The notes under the pieces: model-generated
Seen by the model: only the letters and a program-made list of their open reading frames with translations
The model's database searches: none
Told to the model about the DNA's origin: nothing
Position numbers and translations under genes: made by a program
Assembly: GCF_017874035.1 (NCBI RefSeq)
Contig: NZ_JAGGKV010000025.1
Span: 1 to 64,000 of the forward strand
Direction: 5' to 3'
Source: Paenibacillus aceris
Lineage (GTDB): Bacteria > Bacillota > Bacilli > Paenibacillales > NBRC-103111
Length of the DNA stretch: 64,000 nucleotides
Shown here: positions 16,046 to 25,339 of the stretch, piece after piece
Layout: every line of letters starts with the position of its first letter
How positions within the stretch are numbered: the stretch's first letter is position 1

Positions 16046-19006
16046 TTATTTGATTATTTCCTTTTGATGCGGGAATATACCTGATAGCTCGTCATGAGCG
16101 ATCAATTTTGAATAAACGGTTAGCGTTATCGCAGCAATTTGCTTCCACCCAAAGCTCTCGTTCACTTTGGTTATAGCGTTGGCAGCGAGCTCGGAAGCAG
16201 CAGCGGGATTTTGCAAAAGCTGAATCATGTGTGAAGCAAGCGCGTTCGCATCCCCTGGTGGCACTTTGCACCCGTTTAGGCCATGGTCCACGATGTCGGA
16301 CAGACCTCCCGTATCCGATACAATCAGCGGTGTACCGCTTGCCATCGCTTCCAATGCCACAAGGCCGAACGGTTCATACAAGCTAGGGAATACACAGAGC
16401 TCCGCCTTATGCAAAAGCAGGCTTTTGTCCGTCTCATCCAGAAAGCCGGTGAAGCTGACACGGTCGCCAAGCGGGGCGGCCAGACGCTGAAGCGCCTCAA
16501 GCTCAGGACCTGTACCAGCAATAACGAGATGAGCGGCAGGAAATTCTTTGAGCACAAGCTGCATGGCTGTGATCAGGATGTGTACGCCTTTTTCATAGAC
16601 AAGCCTTCCGAGGAAAGCAAGGATGGGAGGGGAAGCCTCTCCAGGCGAAACCACTTGAGAAAGCATCGGGTTAGCGGTCGAGCCGTTAGCTGCAGGTACC
16701 CGAAAGGGCATAACGCCATTAGGGATATGGGTCATCTTATGAAAAGGAATATGAAAAAGGTGCATGACCTCCTGCTGCATATATGAACTGCAAACCACAA
16801 GGTGATCGGCTTCGTGTGCCAACTTATGTTCTAACGCATGTATGCGTTTTTGTACAGGAGTATCCAGCTTACCCAAATTGCGTCCGGATTCGGTCGCGTG
16901 AATGGTGGCCAGAAGCGGGAGCTGCAGGGCATGTTTGCACTCTTTGGCAGCGTAATAAACGAGCCAATCATGCGCATGAATGATATCGAACGGTACACCT
17001 TGAGCGGATAGGCGTAAAATGTTGTCGGTAAAAGCCATATTCATCTGGAACACCCAATCTAAGAAATGAAGGGGCTCAGGCGTAGAAAGCACTTCAACAC
17101 GATGAATATGCACACCGTCCAGCTGCTCATAGGGCAAACAATTGGGCGCAAGGCATGTGACGACATGAACCTCATGCCCGGCATAAGCGAGCTGCACGGA
17201 TAAGTCGCGGACAGCTCTGGCAAGACCTCCGATGACGTGTGGCGGATATTCCCAAGCAAGCATGAGAATGCGCAAGGACGGCAGGGTATCAGGCTGATCT
17301 GGAGCATGGAGCGGGCGCTCTACGGCCTCACGGAAAAAGCTTATAGACATTGGCTGATAAAGCCGGTAATGAAGTTCCGGTAAAAAAGGGGATTTCCGCT
17401 CTAGGGCCGTCACAAGCTCGTAGAACTCTCGGGATGAAGCGCTAACCATCGTATCGTCGTCGTCAATAGTGTCTAACAATTTATGGAAAGAAGCGATATG
17501 CGTCTCGATTCGTTTCACTGCATATTGGGTTACAGTCTCAGCATCCAGGATGAACGTCCAGTCGCTGCTTTGAGCGAGCATCAGCTCCCGCGCGGCTTGA
17601 TTCAGCGCACGGACCTGCAGGCTGCTGAGCAGCTCGGCTTTGCGGTGCTTGTGCGCCGCAAGCACCAAACGATCCTCCGCCGCGTGCAGCAGCGGATGCA
17701 CCCACTGGCTGCGCGGCTGCAGCCAGACCTCGGCGTAACCGCCGCGGCCCCAGCTCGACTCCGGCAGCGTGGCTGCCGTGGCCGGCGCATGAGCGGCCGC
17801 GTAGCCGCCCAATGTCGTCGTGTCTACGACGACACCAGTGCGTGCCGCGGCAAGGCCGCGCAGCACCGCCTCCAGCCACTGGTGGCCTTCGTGCCACCAG
17901 TGCCCAAACAGCTCGGCATCGTATGGACATACGATGACCGGCGGCTGCAGCGGCTGCGCTGCGCTGCCACTGGCACAAGCCTCGCGCTCCGCCGCGAGGC
18001 GGCGCAGCTGCGCCACCCGGCTGGCGACGAAATGCTTAGCATGCTGCTGAGCTTTCTGCGCGGCCTGCGCCGGGTGGTAGGGCGCTTTGGCGTCACCTTG
18101 GCCGGTGACGCGGTGGTACTTGAAGCCTGTATGAATGCGTGCGCCGTCCGGCAGCACATAGGGCTTCAAGTACTCCCACTCGGCCCCGCCGCTGCGGCCG
18201 AGATCGAAACCGATATCGCGGTAATACTCGCGATAGTCGGGGTCGCTCGGGTATCCGCTTTCAGCGCTCCATACTTGAGCGCCGGCCTCAAGGTCCCGAG
18301 CAAAAGCACACGCGCCGCTTGGCGTGCGCAGCGGCGTGCTTGTTGATGCCCCCGCATACGCATGCGCATCAACAACAAAATAGCGCAGCCCCAGCGCCTT
18401 CAGGTGGGGCTCCACCGCAGGCGTATAGCCGCACTCCGGCAGCCAGATGCCTGCCGGGGCGGACCCGAAATGCCGCCGAAATTCCTGAACGGCGGCTTCA
18501 AGCTGCGCGCGCAGCGCGGCGTCATTCTTGACCAGGGGCAAGAAGGCATGCGTCGCGGCGCAAGTTATTAATTCTAAGCAGCCTGAGCTTCTTAGGCTGC
18601 GGAATTTACCGATCAGATCGCCTCGCAGGCGATCGTACAAGGCGAGCAGCCGATGATAGTGATCGGCGTAAAGTCTTGCCGTGGGGCCGAAGTCGGCATG
18701 CCCCCATAAGCGGATGACTTCGCGCTGCGCCAGCTCGCACAGAGAGGCCAGATGCTTGCGAAGCCTCTTCTGCAGGCCTGCATCCTCCAGCATCGCAAGC
18801 AGAGGCGGAGATAAGGATAAAGTCAGCCCAAAGGGCACGCTTTCCTCAAGAAGCCGATCCATCATTTCGATCAAAGGAAGATAGCTGTCCACAACCGCTT
18901 CGAAGAACCAACGTTCTTCTAAGGTGATGACTGCCTCATCATGACGAACGTAAGGGATATGGGCATGCAGAAGCAAAGCAACATAACCGTGTACGTTTGT
19001 GCTCAA
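16046..19006 (-). CDS. GH57 (branching-enzyme-like) fused to GT4 glycosyltransferase
   Basis: A 986-residue two-part enzyme. Residues 1-510 are a GH57/DUF1957 domain with the catalytic Glu in IWLPECGY (about E191) and Asp in CPYDAELFGHWW (about D363), as in GH57 alpha-1,4-glucan branching enzymes. Residues 575-975 are a GT4 domain with MLAWEYPPHVIGGL, AFLGRLVYEKG and the E-x7-E motif EPFGLVALE, resembling glycogen or glucan synthases. Together the halves could extend and branch an alpha-glucan. The TTG start at 19006 follows GGAGG by nine bases and overlaps the stop of the upstream gene (TTGA), showing coupling. The stretch from 17540 to 18530 is far more GC-rich and Ala-rich than its surroundings. 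Confidence 0.85.
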   Translation of the reverse strand: MSTNVHGYVALLLHAHIPYVRHDEAVITLEERWFFEAVVDSYLPLIEMMDRLLEESVPFGLTLSLSPPLLAMLEDAGLQKRLRKHLASLCELAQREVIRLWGHADFGPTARLYADHYHRLLALYDRLRGDLIGKFRSLRSSGCLELITCAATHAFLPLVKNDAALRAQLEAAVQEFRRHFGSAPAGIWLPECGYTPAVEPHLKALGLRYFVVDAHAYAGASTSTPLRTPSGACAFARDLEAGAQVWSAESGYPSDPDYREYYRDIGFDLGRSGGAEWEYLKPYVLPDGARIHTGFKYHRVTGQGDAKAPYHPAQAAQKAQQHAKHFVASRVAQLRRLAAEREACASGSAAQPLQPPVIVCPYDAELFGHWWHEGHQWLEAVLRGLAAARTGVVVDTTTLGGYAAAHAPATAATLPESSWGRGGYAEVWLQPRSQWVHPLLHAAEDRLVLAAHKHRKAELLSSLQVRALNQAARELMLAQSSDWTFILDAETVTQYAVKRIETHIASFHKLLDTIDDDDTMVSASSREFYELVTALERKSPFLPELHYRLYQPMSISFFREAVERPLHAPDQPDTLPSLRILMLAWEYPPHVIGGLARAVRDLSVQLAYAGHEVHVVTCLAPNCLPYEQLDGVHIHRVEVLSTPEPLHFLDWVFQMNMAFTDNILRLSAQGVPFDIIHAHDWLVYYAAKECKHALQLPLLATIHATESGRNLGKLDTPVQKRIHALEHKLAHEADHLVVCSSYMQQEVMHLFHIPFHKMTHIPNGVMPFRVPAANGSTANPMLSQVVSPGEASPPILAFLGRLVYEKGVHILITAMQLVLKEFPAAHLVIAGTGPELEALQRLAAPLGDRVSFTGFLDETDKSLLLHKAELCVFPSLYEPFGLVALEAMASGTPLIVSDTGGLSDIVDHGLNGCKVPPGDANALASHMIQLLQNPAAASELAANAITKVNESFGWKQIAAITLTVYSKLIAHDELSGIFPHQKEIIK

Positions 19007-19560
19007 TCGATATCGCCTCCGAATTCCGTATCTGCTGGGTATACGCATTTGGGTAGATACACTGTATAGGCAGAGAATTGCTCATAAGTTTTAGAAGTCA
19101 TTAGCTGAATGGAAACGGCAGTTGGCCGGTAAGTAACTTGGTCATTCTTTGTGAATTCGTTTGAAGGAAATTCTTGATTCGTATGTATATGGGGAGTCTG
19201 AATCGTATTAGAACGCAGAAGCGGGAGAAAATGTCCCTGGTCGTTCTTAATGCCGAGTTCTGCGAAGTAAAGCCGTCCGGGTAGAAAACCGCTTAGGAAG
19301 CAGCATTCTCCTTGGGGAAGCGGCAGCTCGGAAACGTTATCGGTTCCATGGAAGCCGGCAGCGTGTTCAGTCGCTTCATAGAAGCGCAAGGTCGGCCCAA
19401 GCAGAAGCCAGTCCGTTTGGAAGTGGTCCAGCACCATCTTTTTTTTTCTGGAGGAAAGCTGCCAGTAGGCAAAAAGGTTCGCCCATGACTGAACAAGCAA
19501 GTGGAGTGAATCCCTGTCCATTGGATGGGCAGAGAAAGCTTGGGTAGGAATCAGACTCAC
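19003..19560 (-). CDS. DUF4912-like small protein, copy 1
   Basis: A 185-residue protein. The segments LHLLVQSWANLFAYWQLS, LRFYEAT and LYFAELGIKNDQGHFLPLLRSN follow the DUF4912 pattern: an aromatic-rich beta-sandwich resembling carbohydrate-binding modules. A second copy at 25340 also sits directly before a GH57-GT4 gene. Its stop codon overlaps the start of the downstream fusion gene, so the two are made together. A role in binding the glucan or the synthase is inference. The GTG start has poor spacing from AAAAGG, so the exact start is uncertain. Confidence 0.62.
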   Translation of the reverse strand: MSLIPTQAFSAHPMDRDSLHLLVQSWANLFAYWQLSSRKKKMVLDHFQTDWLLLGPTLRFYEATEHAAGFHGTDNVSELPLPQGECCFLSGFLPGRLYFAELGIKNDQGHFLPLLRSNTIQTPHIHTNQEFPSNEFTKNDQVTYRPTAVSIQLMTSKTYEQFSAYTVYLPKCVYPADTEFGGDID

Positions 19561-19632
19561 CTTTTCTTAGGTCATTTTTGGAAATAAGCTGCATAGACCT
19601 TTGGACAACATTGTAGCATATGCGTCCAGGAA

Positions 19633-19668
19633 ACGAAAAATCTCCACCTTTTCAAAAAAGGGGAGATC
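19633..19668 (-). terminator. Terminator of the KTSC-like gene
   Basis: On the minus strand ATCTCC-CTTTT pairs with AAAAG-GGAGAT and is followed by TTTTT. It lies just after the stop codon of the gene at 19682-19900. Confidence 0.65.
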
Positions 19669-19681
19669 TCCTGTATAGGCT

Positions 19682-19900
19682 TTACTTGATTGGAGACTGG
19701 CCTTCCATATACCGGGTTTCCGTAAGCCTCATTAAAGAATCATATCGATTGACGGAGCTTAAAATCAAAAGATAATCATCCTGATTAATATTCGTATAAG
19801 ATGCCTTGAAACCGGTATGATATTGAACCGTCATACTGGAGGATTGATCGTCATACTGCACAAAAGCGATCTGCCTGGAAACGCTTGGAATCATATTCAC
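19682..19900 (-). CDS. Small KTSC-domain-like protein
   Basis: A 72-residue protein. The pattern SRQIAFVQYDDQSSSMTVQY followed by FKASYTNINQDDYLLI resembles the KTSC fold (short beta strands, an aromatic YxxV turn, then a helix), known from small proteins and lysyl-tRNA-synthetase relatives. AAGGGGAG precedes the GTG by six bases. It lies 66 bases after the nucleotidyltransferase gene on the same strand and is ended by its own terminator, so it may be the last gene of that unit. Function unknown. Confidence 0.55.
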   Translation of the reverse strand: MNMIPSVSRQIAFVQYDDQSSSMTVQYHTGFKASYTNINQDDYLLILSSVNRYDSLMRLTETRYMEGQSPIK

Positions 19901-19966
19901 GCCGCTCTCCCCTTCATCTTAAGACTTCGGAAACACCCGTATGGATATATCTGTCATATATTATGC

Positions 19967-22375
19967 TTATTGAAGCACATTTAGAATGTGGTTGCGGTAG
20001 GAATGAACAAGCTGCTGGGCAAAAAGCGGATTTGGGGACTGGGCGACAAGCCGAAAAACAGGGTCATCGCTATCCGGGAGCAGCAAAATCCAGCCATTTT
20101 CGTGATAAAATTTGATGCCGTCAACTAAGTCGACGGGCGTATCCTTCGTCCGTTCCATCATGTTCCGCATCACTTCTCCCTTGGCGTCCCAAGGGCAATC
20201 AATCTGCTCGCGGTGAAGGTAGAAGCTCGGAATCAGAGCGAGGAGCTCCGAGAGCGGCATGCCGGTTCTGCCCAAATGAAGCACGACAAGTCCGATGGCA
20301 AAAAGCGAGTCGAACAGCGGATGCATCCGGGCTTGGTGCGTGGCTTCGAGAATGGCGCGTTCCCATTCCTTCGTACGAACAATGGTCGCACCCAGCCCTT
20401 CCGCTATGCTTTCAAGAAGCTCGGGAGCGCTGACGGGAGCACCGATCGTTGCCCCAGGGCGGCTGTGCAGATAGCACAGATACAGGAAAACCGTTTGTAA
20501 ATCGGAATCGACGGCCTCCCCTTTCTCCGTCACAAGCTGCAGCGTACGGCCGTCATCGAAGATACGCAAACCAAGGTTGGCTCCGGCAAGCGATGTGAAA
20601 TGGGGGAGAGGCTCTTGCGAATTTGCAGCCGTCACATGAATCGCATCGATCCCCAATTGCTCGAAAAATGGCACGAGATAAGGCTGCAGCCAAGAACTGG
20701 CTTCAATGACGATCCGCAAAGCTGAAATGGGCAAAGTTTCCCCTTCATCCTTGATTTCTTCAGACAATGTGTTGACATACGTTTGAAACCAATGGGTTTC
20801 ATCTTTATAACTGCCAAGTTGTTTCATGGATGCCCGCGCGTAATCCTCCTGCCAAAAGCTGTTTTCCACTTTACGTTCGGCCGATCTCGGGATAGGCAGT
20901 CCCTCAGCGTCCATACATGCCAGATGGCACAATTCGTTGTCTTTGCCCGACCAATCCAGATGGATGCCGCCTGCGGCTCCTAAATGACGAATGGCGAACG
21001 AAGCTGCCGGAACCAAACAATCTCCCAAATCAATGACATGCGTGCCGACTGATTGCAGGCTTGCTGTCAAAGCGCGTTTTAGCAAACGAGTGAAGGTATG
21101 AGGGGCGCAGCTTACTGTGAGCGTTTTGCCGGAGGCAAGGGTTGCTCCGTAGGCAGTCCCGAATTTAGCGGTCATCTCTGGCGTTAATTCGAGATTGGGA
21201 AGGCCGCTTACTCCGCGAGTTTTGAACAATGTTTTGGCCGCATGCTCCCCCCATATATAAGAAGTATGAAGGCGGGACTTATCGCGAATTTGTTTATGAG
21301 GCCATATTTTCACGTTAGGTTCAATACGGCTCTTCTCACCGATGACGACATGATTGCCGATGACCGAGCCTTCGCCCAAATACGAGGCCTCTTTACAAAC
21401 AATGCGGCTGGTCAGTGTGGAACCGGCTAGTTCGTTGTTAGGTGCGATATGGTTATGGTCCCAGAGCACACTGCGCGTGAGCTTGCTGCCTTTGGAAAGC
21501 CGGTTGTTTTCCCCGACGATGCAGTACTCCCCAAGCTCTACTCCGTCTTCCAGCGTACTCCCTTTGCCAATAAAAGCAGGTCCTATGACACGGGCAGTGT
21601 CACTTGTCTCAACGTCATTTGCTATGTACACGTGCGGCCGAACTTGGGTGCCATGGATTTGGAGTTCTACCTTTCCATCGAGCATATCAAACTGGGTTTG
21701 GCGGTACTGCTGCAGGTTGCCGATGTCCATCCAATACCCGGGGCTAATGTAGCCGTAGAGCTCATTGTTTTCTTGGAGCAATGCAGGAAACAGCTGCTGG
21801 CTAAAGTCAAATTCGTGCCCCCGGGGCACTCGTTCCAGCGTCTCTGGCTCCATGATATAGATGCCGGTATTTACGGTGTCGCTAAACACTTCGCCCCAGC
21901 TTGGCTTCTCCAAAAAACGGGTAATCCGCCCATCGTGATCGGTCATGACAACGCCATATTCGAGAGGGTGAGGGACACGCGTCAGCAGCAGCGTAGCTTT
22001 GGCTTGTTTCTCTTTATGAAAAGCGAGCGCTTGCTCCAAATCGAAATCGGTTAGGGCATCGCCGCTAATGACCACAAAGGTATCGTCTAGAAAATCCTGC
22101 GCCTGTTTGACGCTCCCGGCTGTACCCAGCGGACTCGTTTCTTCAAAATAATGGAGATTCACATTAAAGGCTTCTCCGTCGCCAAAATAGTCGCGTATGA
22201 CTTCAGGTTTATACTGCATCGTGACCGCAATGTCATGAATGCCGTGTTTGTGAAGCAGTTCAATAATATAGGCCATGCACGGTCTTCCCAGGAGAGGCAC
22301 CATGGGTTTGGGAAGATGGCAGGTAAGGGGGCGAAGCCGCGTGCCTTTGCCTCCGGCCATAATAACAGCCTTCAT
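19967..22375 (-). CDS. Sugar-phosphate nucleotidyltransferase fused to a degenerate phosphomannomutase domain
   Basis: An 802-residue protein. Residues 1-235 are a nucleotidyltransferase (AGGKGTRLRPLT, the Lys of LPKPM, GDALTDFD). Residues 250-370 are left-handed beta-helix repeats, and residues 385-800 resemble a phosphomannomutase/phosphoglucomutase. The mutase part lacks the phosphoserine loop (no TASHNP-like motif), and the metal loop DGDADR is replaced by FDDGRTL, so mutase activity is unlikely. The first part should make a nucleotide sugar (GDP-mannose, ADP-glucose or similar; the base is not readable). TAAGGAGGAC gives a strong ribosome site. It is downstream of the second GH57-GT4 gene across a 3 x 40 bp repeat and may supply that enzyme's donor. 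Confidence 0.82.
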   Translation of the reverse strand: MKAVIMAGGKGTRLRPLTCHLPKPMVPLLGRPCMAYIIELLHKHGIHDIAVTMQYKPEVIRDYFGDGEAFNVNLHYFEETSPLGTAGSVKQAQDFLDDTFVVISGDALTDFDLEQALAFHKEKQAKATLLLTRVPHPLEYGVVMTDHDGRITRFLEKPSWGEVFSDTVNTGIYIMEPETLERVPRGHEFDFSQQLFPALLQENNELYGYISPGYWMDIGNLQQYRQTQFDMLDGKVELQIHGTQVRPHVYIANDVETSDTARVIGPAFIGKGSTLEDGVELGEYCIVGENNRLSKGSKLTRSVLWDHNHIAPNNELAGSTLTSRIVCKEASYLGEGSVIGNHVVIGEKSRIEPNVKIWPHKQIRDKSRLHTSYIWGEHAAKTLFKTRGVSGLPNLELTPEMTAKFGTAYGATLASGKTLTVSCAPHTFTRLLKRALTASLQSVGTHVIDLGDCLVPAASFAIRHLGAAGGIHLDWSGKDNELCHLACMDAEGLPIPRSAERKVENSFWQEDYARASMKQLGSYKDETHWFQTYVNTLSEEIKDEGETLPISALRIVIEASSWLQPYLVPFFEQLGIDAIHVTAANSQEPLPHFTSLAGANLGLRIFDDGRTLQLVTEKGEAVDSDLQTVFLYLCYLHSRPGATIGAPVSAPELLESIAEGLGATIVRTKEWERAILEATHQARMHPLFDSLFAIGLVVLHLGRTGMPLSELLALIPSFYLHREQIDCPWDAKGEVMRNMMERTKDTPVDLVDGIKFYHENGWILLLPDSDDPVFRLVAQSPNPLFAQQLVHSYRNHILNVLQ

Positions 22376-22386
22376 AGTGGGTCCTC

Positions 22387-22506
22387 CTTAGAGTTTTCGT
22401 AAGAAAACTGGCTTCGAAAGCATGCGCTTAGAGTTTTCGTAAGAAAACTGGCTTCGAAAGCATGCGCTTAGAGTTTTCGTAAGAAAACTAGCTTCGAAAG
22501 CATGCG
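22387..22506. repeat. Three tandem copies of a 40-bp hairpin repeat
   Basis: Three 40-bp units begin at 22387, 22427 and 22467; only one base differs visibly (third copy ACTA for ACTG). Each contains AGTTTTC-GTAA-GAAAACT, a perfect 7-bp stem with a GTAA loop, plus a GCTTCGAAAGC hairpin and GCATGC. The array fills the whole gap between the stop codon at 22508 and the ribosome site at about 22381-22390, so it would be transcribed inside the operon. There are no variable spacers. Confidence 0.95.
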
Positions 22507-22507
22507 C

Positions 22508-25330
22508 TTAAACCTGAATGTCGGAAAAATCGTAGGTCAACTTGTGGTACTCCTCCCGAATATGCGCAGCGATGTGGTGCCATTGGTAATTCTTTTGAAG
22601 CAATTGGTACGCGCTTTCGGCCATTTTGGCGGCCACTTTCGGCTGCAGCAGCATTTCGGTAATATGCCACGAGAGTGAATCGGTGTGTCCGGGCAGAGCT
22701 TTGTAGCCGTCTATGCCATGTCGAATGATTTCGGACAGACCTCCTGTATCAGAGAGCACGAGCGGTTTCCGGTAAGCCATGGCTTCCAAGGCAACGATAC
22801 CGAAAGGCTCATATAAACTGGGAATGACGCAAACGTCTGCGCATCGATAGAGCTGAGCGCGATAGCCGTCATCGATGAAGCCGGTAAATAAGACGCGGTC
22901 TCCTAAATGAGCTGCCAGCGTTCGAAGCTCCGCTTCCATCGGCCCTGACCCGGCAATGACGAGCTTCGCGTGTGGCACATGCGATAGGATGCCTGGCATG
23001 GCTTGGATGAGCGTGTGAACGCCTTTTTCATAGACAAGTCTGCCGATATAGAAAATGACTTTGTCTTGTTTCGAAAAATCCCGAGGGCGCTTCGCCGTCT
23101 CTTTGCCTGATGATGTGGGGAGCTGAATCCCGTTCGGATAGACAGCCACTTTATCCATAGGCAGGTTAAAAATACGCACTACTTCGTCTTTCATATACGA
23201 GCTGCACACAAAGACGCGGTTCGACTCATAGGTCAGTTTCCACTCGATCTGATGAATTTTTCGCTGTAAGTCAGCATGCAGGTTTCCTTGATTCCGTCCC
23301 CACTCGGTTGCATGGATTGTAGCTATGAGCGGGATGCCATAGCTCATTTTGATTTCCCTAGCGGCGTGGAAAACCATCCAATCGTGTGCATGTAAAAGAT
23401 CGATACGGCCGCCGTTTTCTTTCCATTTGGCCAGATGATCGGTCATCGCCAGATTCATTTCGAAGGTCCAATGGTAAAAAGAAGTATCACCGGAATGCAG
23501 GACTGGCAGCCTGTGGACATAAACGCCGTTCTTTTTTTCAAAACTAGGCGCCCCATCACACGAGGTCGTGATGACATGGACAATTTCACCATGTGCGGCA
23601 AGTGCCTCGGACAGTTCATGGACGGCTTTTGATAAACCGCCGACTTGCTTGGGCGGATATTCCCAGGCAAGCATGAACACGTTGGGACGATGTTTAGTTT
23701 GCTCCAGTACGGTTTCCCATTCGCTCCTGCTTGGAATAATGGAAATAGGTGATTGGAGGGTGACGCTCATGAAAGCTTGATACGCGGCATCCGGCAGGCA
23801 GTGATCTTTCTCCTCCAAATCAGCAAGAAAAATCTCATCTATCTGTCCAAGCTCCACCTGATCGCAAAGCTGATGGAAACAGCCGAGATGCATTTTGGTT
23901 CGGCGAATGGCGTTCTCGGCTAAGGATTGGGAGTCCATCATGAAGGCCCAATCGCTGCTTTGAGCCAACATGAGCTCTCTGGCGGCTTGATTCAAGGCCC
24001 GCTTGAACACCTCGGCGCTCATTTTGTCAGGACGTTTGAGATGCTCCTGGCCCGATACCAGCTGGATCATCCGCTTTTCGGCTTCGTGAAGATGACGATA
24101 GATCCAGTGATTGTTTTCTTGCAGCCATACTTCGGAGTTATGGTTGCGCCCTGTACTGGATTCATTCAACTGAGCGGAGCCTGCTGTCGGATATTTATCT
24201 AAGTAATCGCTGGGAGTCACCATTTTCAACATCGTCTGCTCGAGAAATATTTTACGGCATAACTGCTCTAGAAAATGGGGGCCTTCATACCACCAATGAC
24301 CGAAAAGCTCAGCAGGATAGGCGGCTGTTATGACCGGCTTTCGATCCATCCAACGTAATCCCTGCTGTACCTGCTTTTGGCGATGCTTGAGGAATTCCCC
24401 GGCATGCTCGGCTGCTTTATCTAAGGCCAGTGCCGGATGATAGGGCATTTTGAGGCTGCCTTTGCTTGTGATCCTGTCGTATTTGAAGCCATTTCCGATA
24501 TCCGAGTAGTAGTCCCGGTAAATAAAATCGCTGCTGTAGCCGTGCTCGGCAGAACATACCTGACTAGCGGATTCCGAATCGCATGGAAAGGCCATCAGGC
24601 CAAATGGCGTTGTCATCAGAGGCGCTAGCAGTTCGCGATGGGGCGGAGGGGAAGCGAAAGCCACAGCTGCGGAACCCGTGAAGAAATACTGGATACCGGC
24701 CTCCTCCAACATACGCTCAATCCCTGGCGTATAGCCGCATTCGGGTAACCAGAAGCCGCGCGGTTTTCGCTCAAAATACCGCTCATAGTCTCTCACAGCC
24801 GTAAGGATTTGCGCCCGGATTGACTCTTCCGTTTTCATCAACGGCAAATAGGCATGCGTCGCGGCGGAAGTCACAATTTCTATTTGTCCCAACGTTTGAT
24901 AGTGTTTAAAGGCAACAATGACATTTCCGTTATAGCTTTCATACAGTTTCTGAAGCTCCTGGAATCTCTGCGAGTACTGTTTGGCAAGCGGAAGGAGAAC
25001 GGGGTCCTTATGTAAACGAACCTGCTCGCTATCTGCTAGTGCGATAAGTTCGCTGAGGTAAGTGCGATACTTGGCTTGCAGGAACGGATCACTGAACAAG
25101 GATAGGAGAGTCGGTGTTATGGAGAATGTTATACGGAAATCGATCTGATCTTGAGATAGATGATGCATAACTTCCAATAAAGGCAAATACGTCTCTGTCA
25201 TAGCTTCAAAAAACCAACGATCCTCCAATGCTGCATTCTGATCCTGCTCGCGAATATAGGGAAGATGAGCGTGCAGTACGAGGGCAAAATATCCCTTAAC
25301 CTCAGGCTTCGGTTTTATGCGATTAATCAA
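22508..25330 (-). CDS. GH57-like (probably inactive) domain fused to GT4 glycosyltransferase
   Basis: A 940-residue paralogue of the fusion at 16046. The N-terminal GH57/DUF1957 half keeps the nucleophile region WLPECGY (E197), but the catalytic Asp position is Pro339 (AAYPAELFGHWW, codon CCT at 24316-24314). About 26 residues that join YYRDIGF to KYHRVTG in copy 1 are also missing. The GT4 half is intact (MLAWEYPPKQVGGL, FYIGRLVYEKGVH, E-x7-E in EPFGIVALE). Hence it is probably a synthase carrying a pseudo-GH57 module. The TTG start is about ten bases after the GAGG of the upstream gene's last codons. The 40-bp repeats follow its stop codon. Confidence 0.85.
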   Translation of the reverse strand: MINRIKPKPEVKGYFALVLHAHLPYIREQDQNAALEDRWFFEAMTETYLPLLEVMHHLSQDQIDFRITFSITPTLLSLFSDPFLQAKYRTYLSELIALADSEQVRLHKDPVLLPLAKQYSQRFQELQKLYESYNGNVIVAFKHYQTLGQIEIVTSAATHAYLPLMKTEESIRAQILTAVRDYERYFERKPRGFWLPECGYTPGIERMLEEAGIQYFFTGSAAVAFASPPPHRELLAPLMTTPFGLMAFPCDSESASQVCSAEHGYSSDFIYRDYYSDIGNGFKYDRITSKGSLKMPYHPALALDKAAEHAGEFLKHRQKQVQQGLRWMDRKPVITAAYPAELFGHWWYEGPHFLEQLCRKIFLEQTMLKMVTPSDYLDKYPTAGSAQLNESSTGRNHNSEVWLQENNHWIYRHLHEAEKRMIQLVSGQEHLKRPDKMSAEVFKRALNQAARELMLAQSSDWAFMMDSQSLAENAIRRTKMHLGCFHQLCDQVELGQIDEIFLADLEEKDHCLPDAAYQAFMSVTLQSPISIIPSRSEWETVLEQTKHRPNVFMLAWEYPPKQVGGLSKAVHELSEALAAHGEIVHVITTSCDGAPSFEKKNGVYVHRLPVLHSGDTSFYHWTFEMNLAMTDHLAKWKENGGRIDLLHAHDWMVFHAAREIKMSYGIPLIATIHATEWGRNQGNLHADLQRKIHQIEWKLTYESNRVFVCSSYMKDEVVRIFNLPMDKVAVYPNGIQLPTSSGKETAKRPRDFSKQDKVIFYIGRLVYEKGVHTLIQAMPGILSHVPHAKLVIAGSGPMEAELRTLAAHLGDRVLFTGFIDDGYRAQLYRCADVCVIPSLYEPFGIVALEAMAYRKPLVLSDTGGLSEIIRHGIDGYKALPGHTDSLSWHITEMLLQPKVAAKMAESAYQLLQKNYQWHHIAAHIREEYHKLTYDFSDIQV

Positions 25331-25339
25331 AGAGAATCG

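Noticed and set aside
17483..18346. A 287-codon plus-strand reading frame opposite the GH57-GT4 gene
   Set aside because: It lies in the GC-rich patch, where long antisense frames are expected, and its Arg/Ala-rich product matches no family.
22387..22506. CRISPR array
   Set aside because: The three 40-bp units are back to back with no spacers between them, and no cas genes are near.
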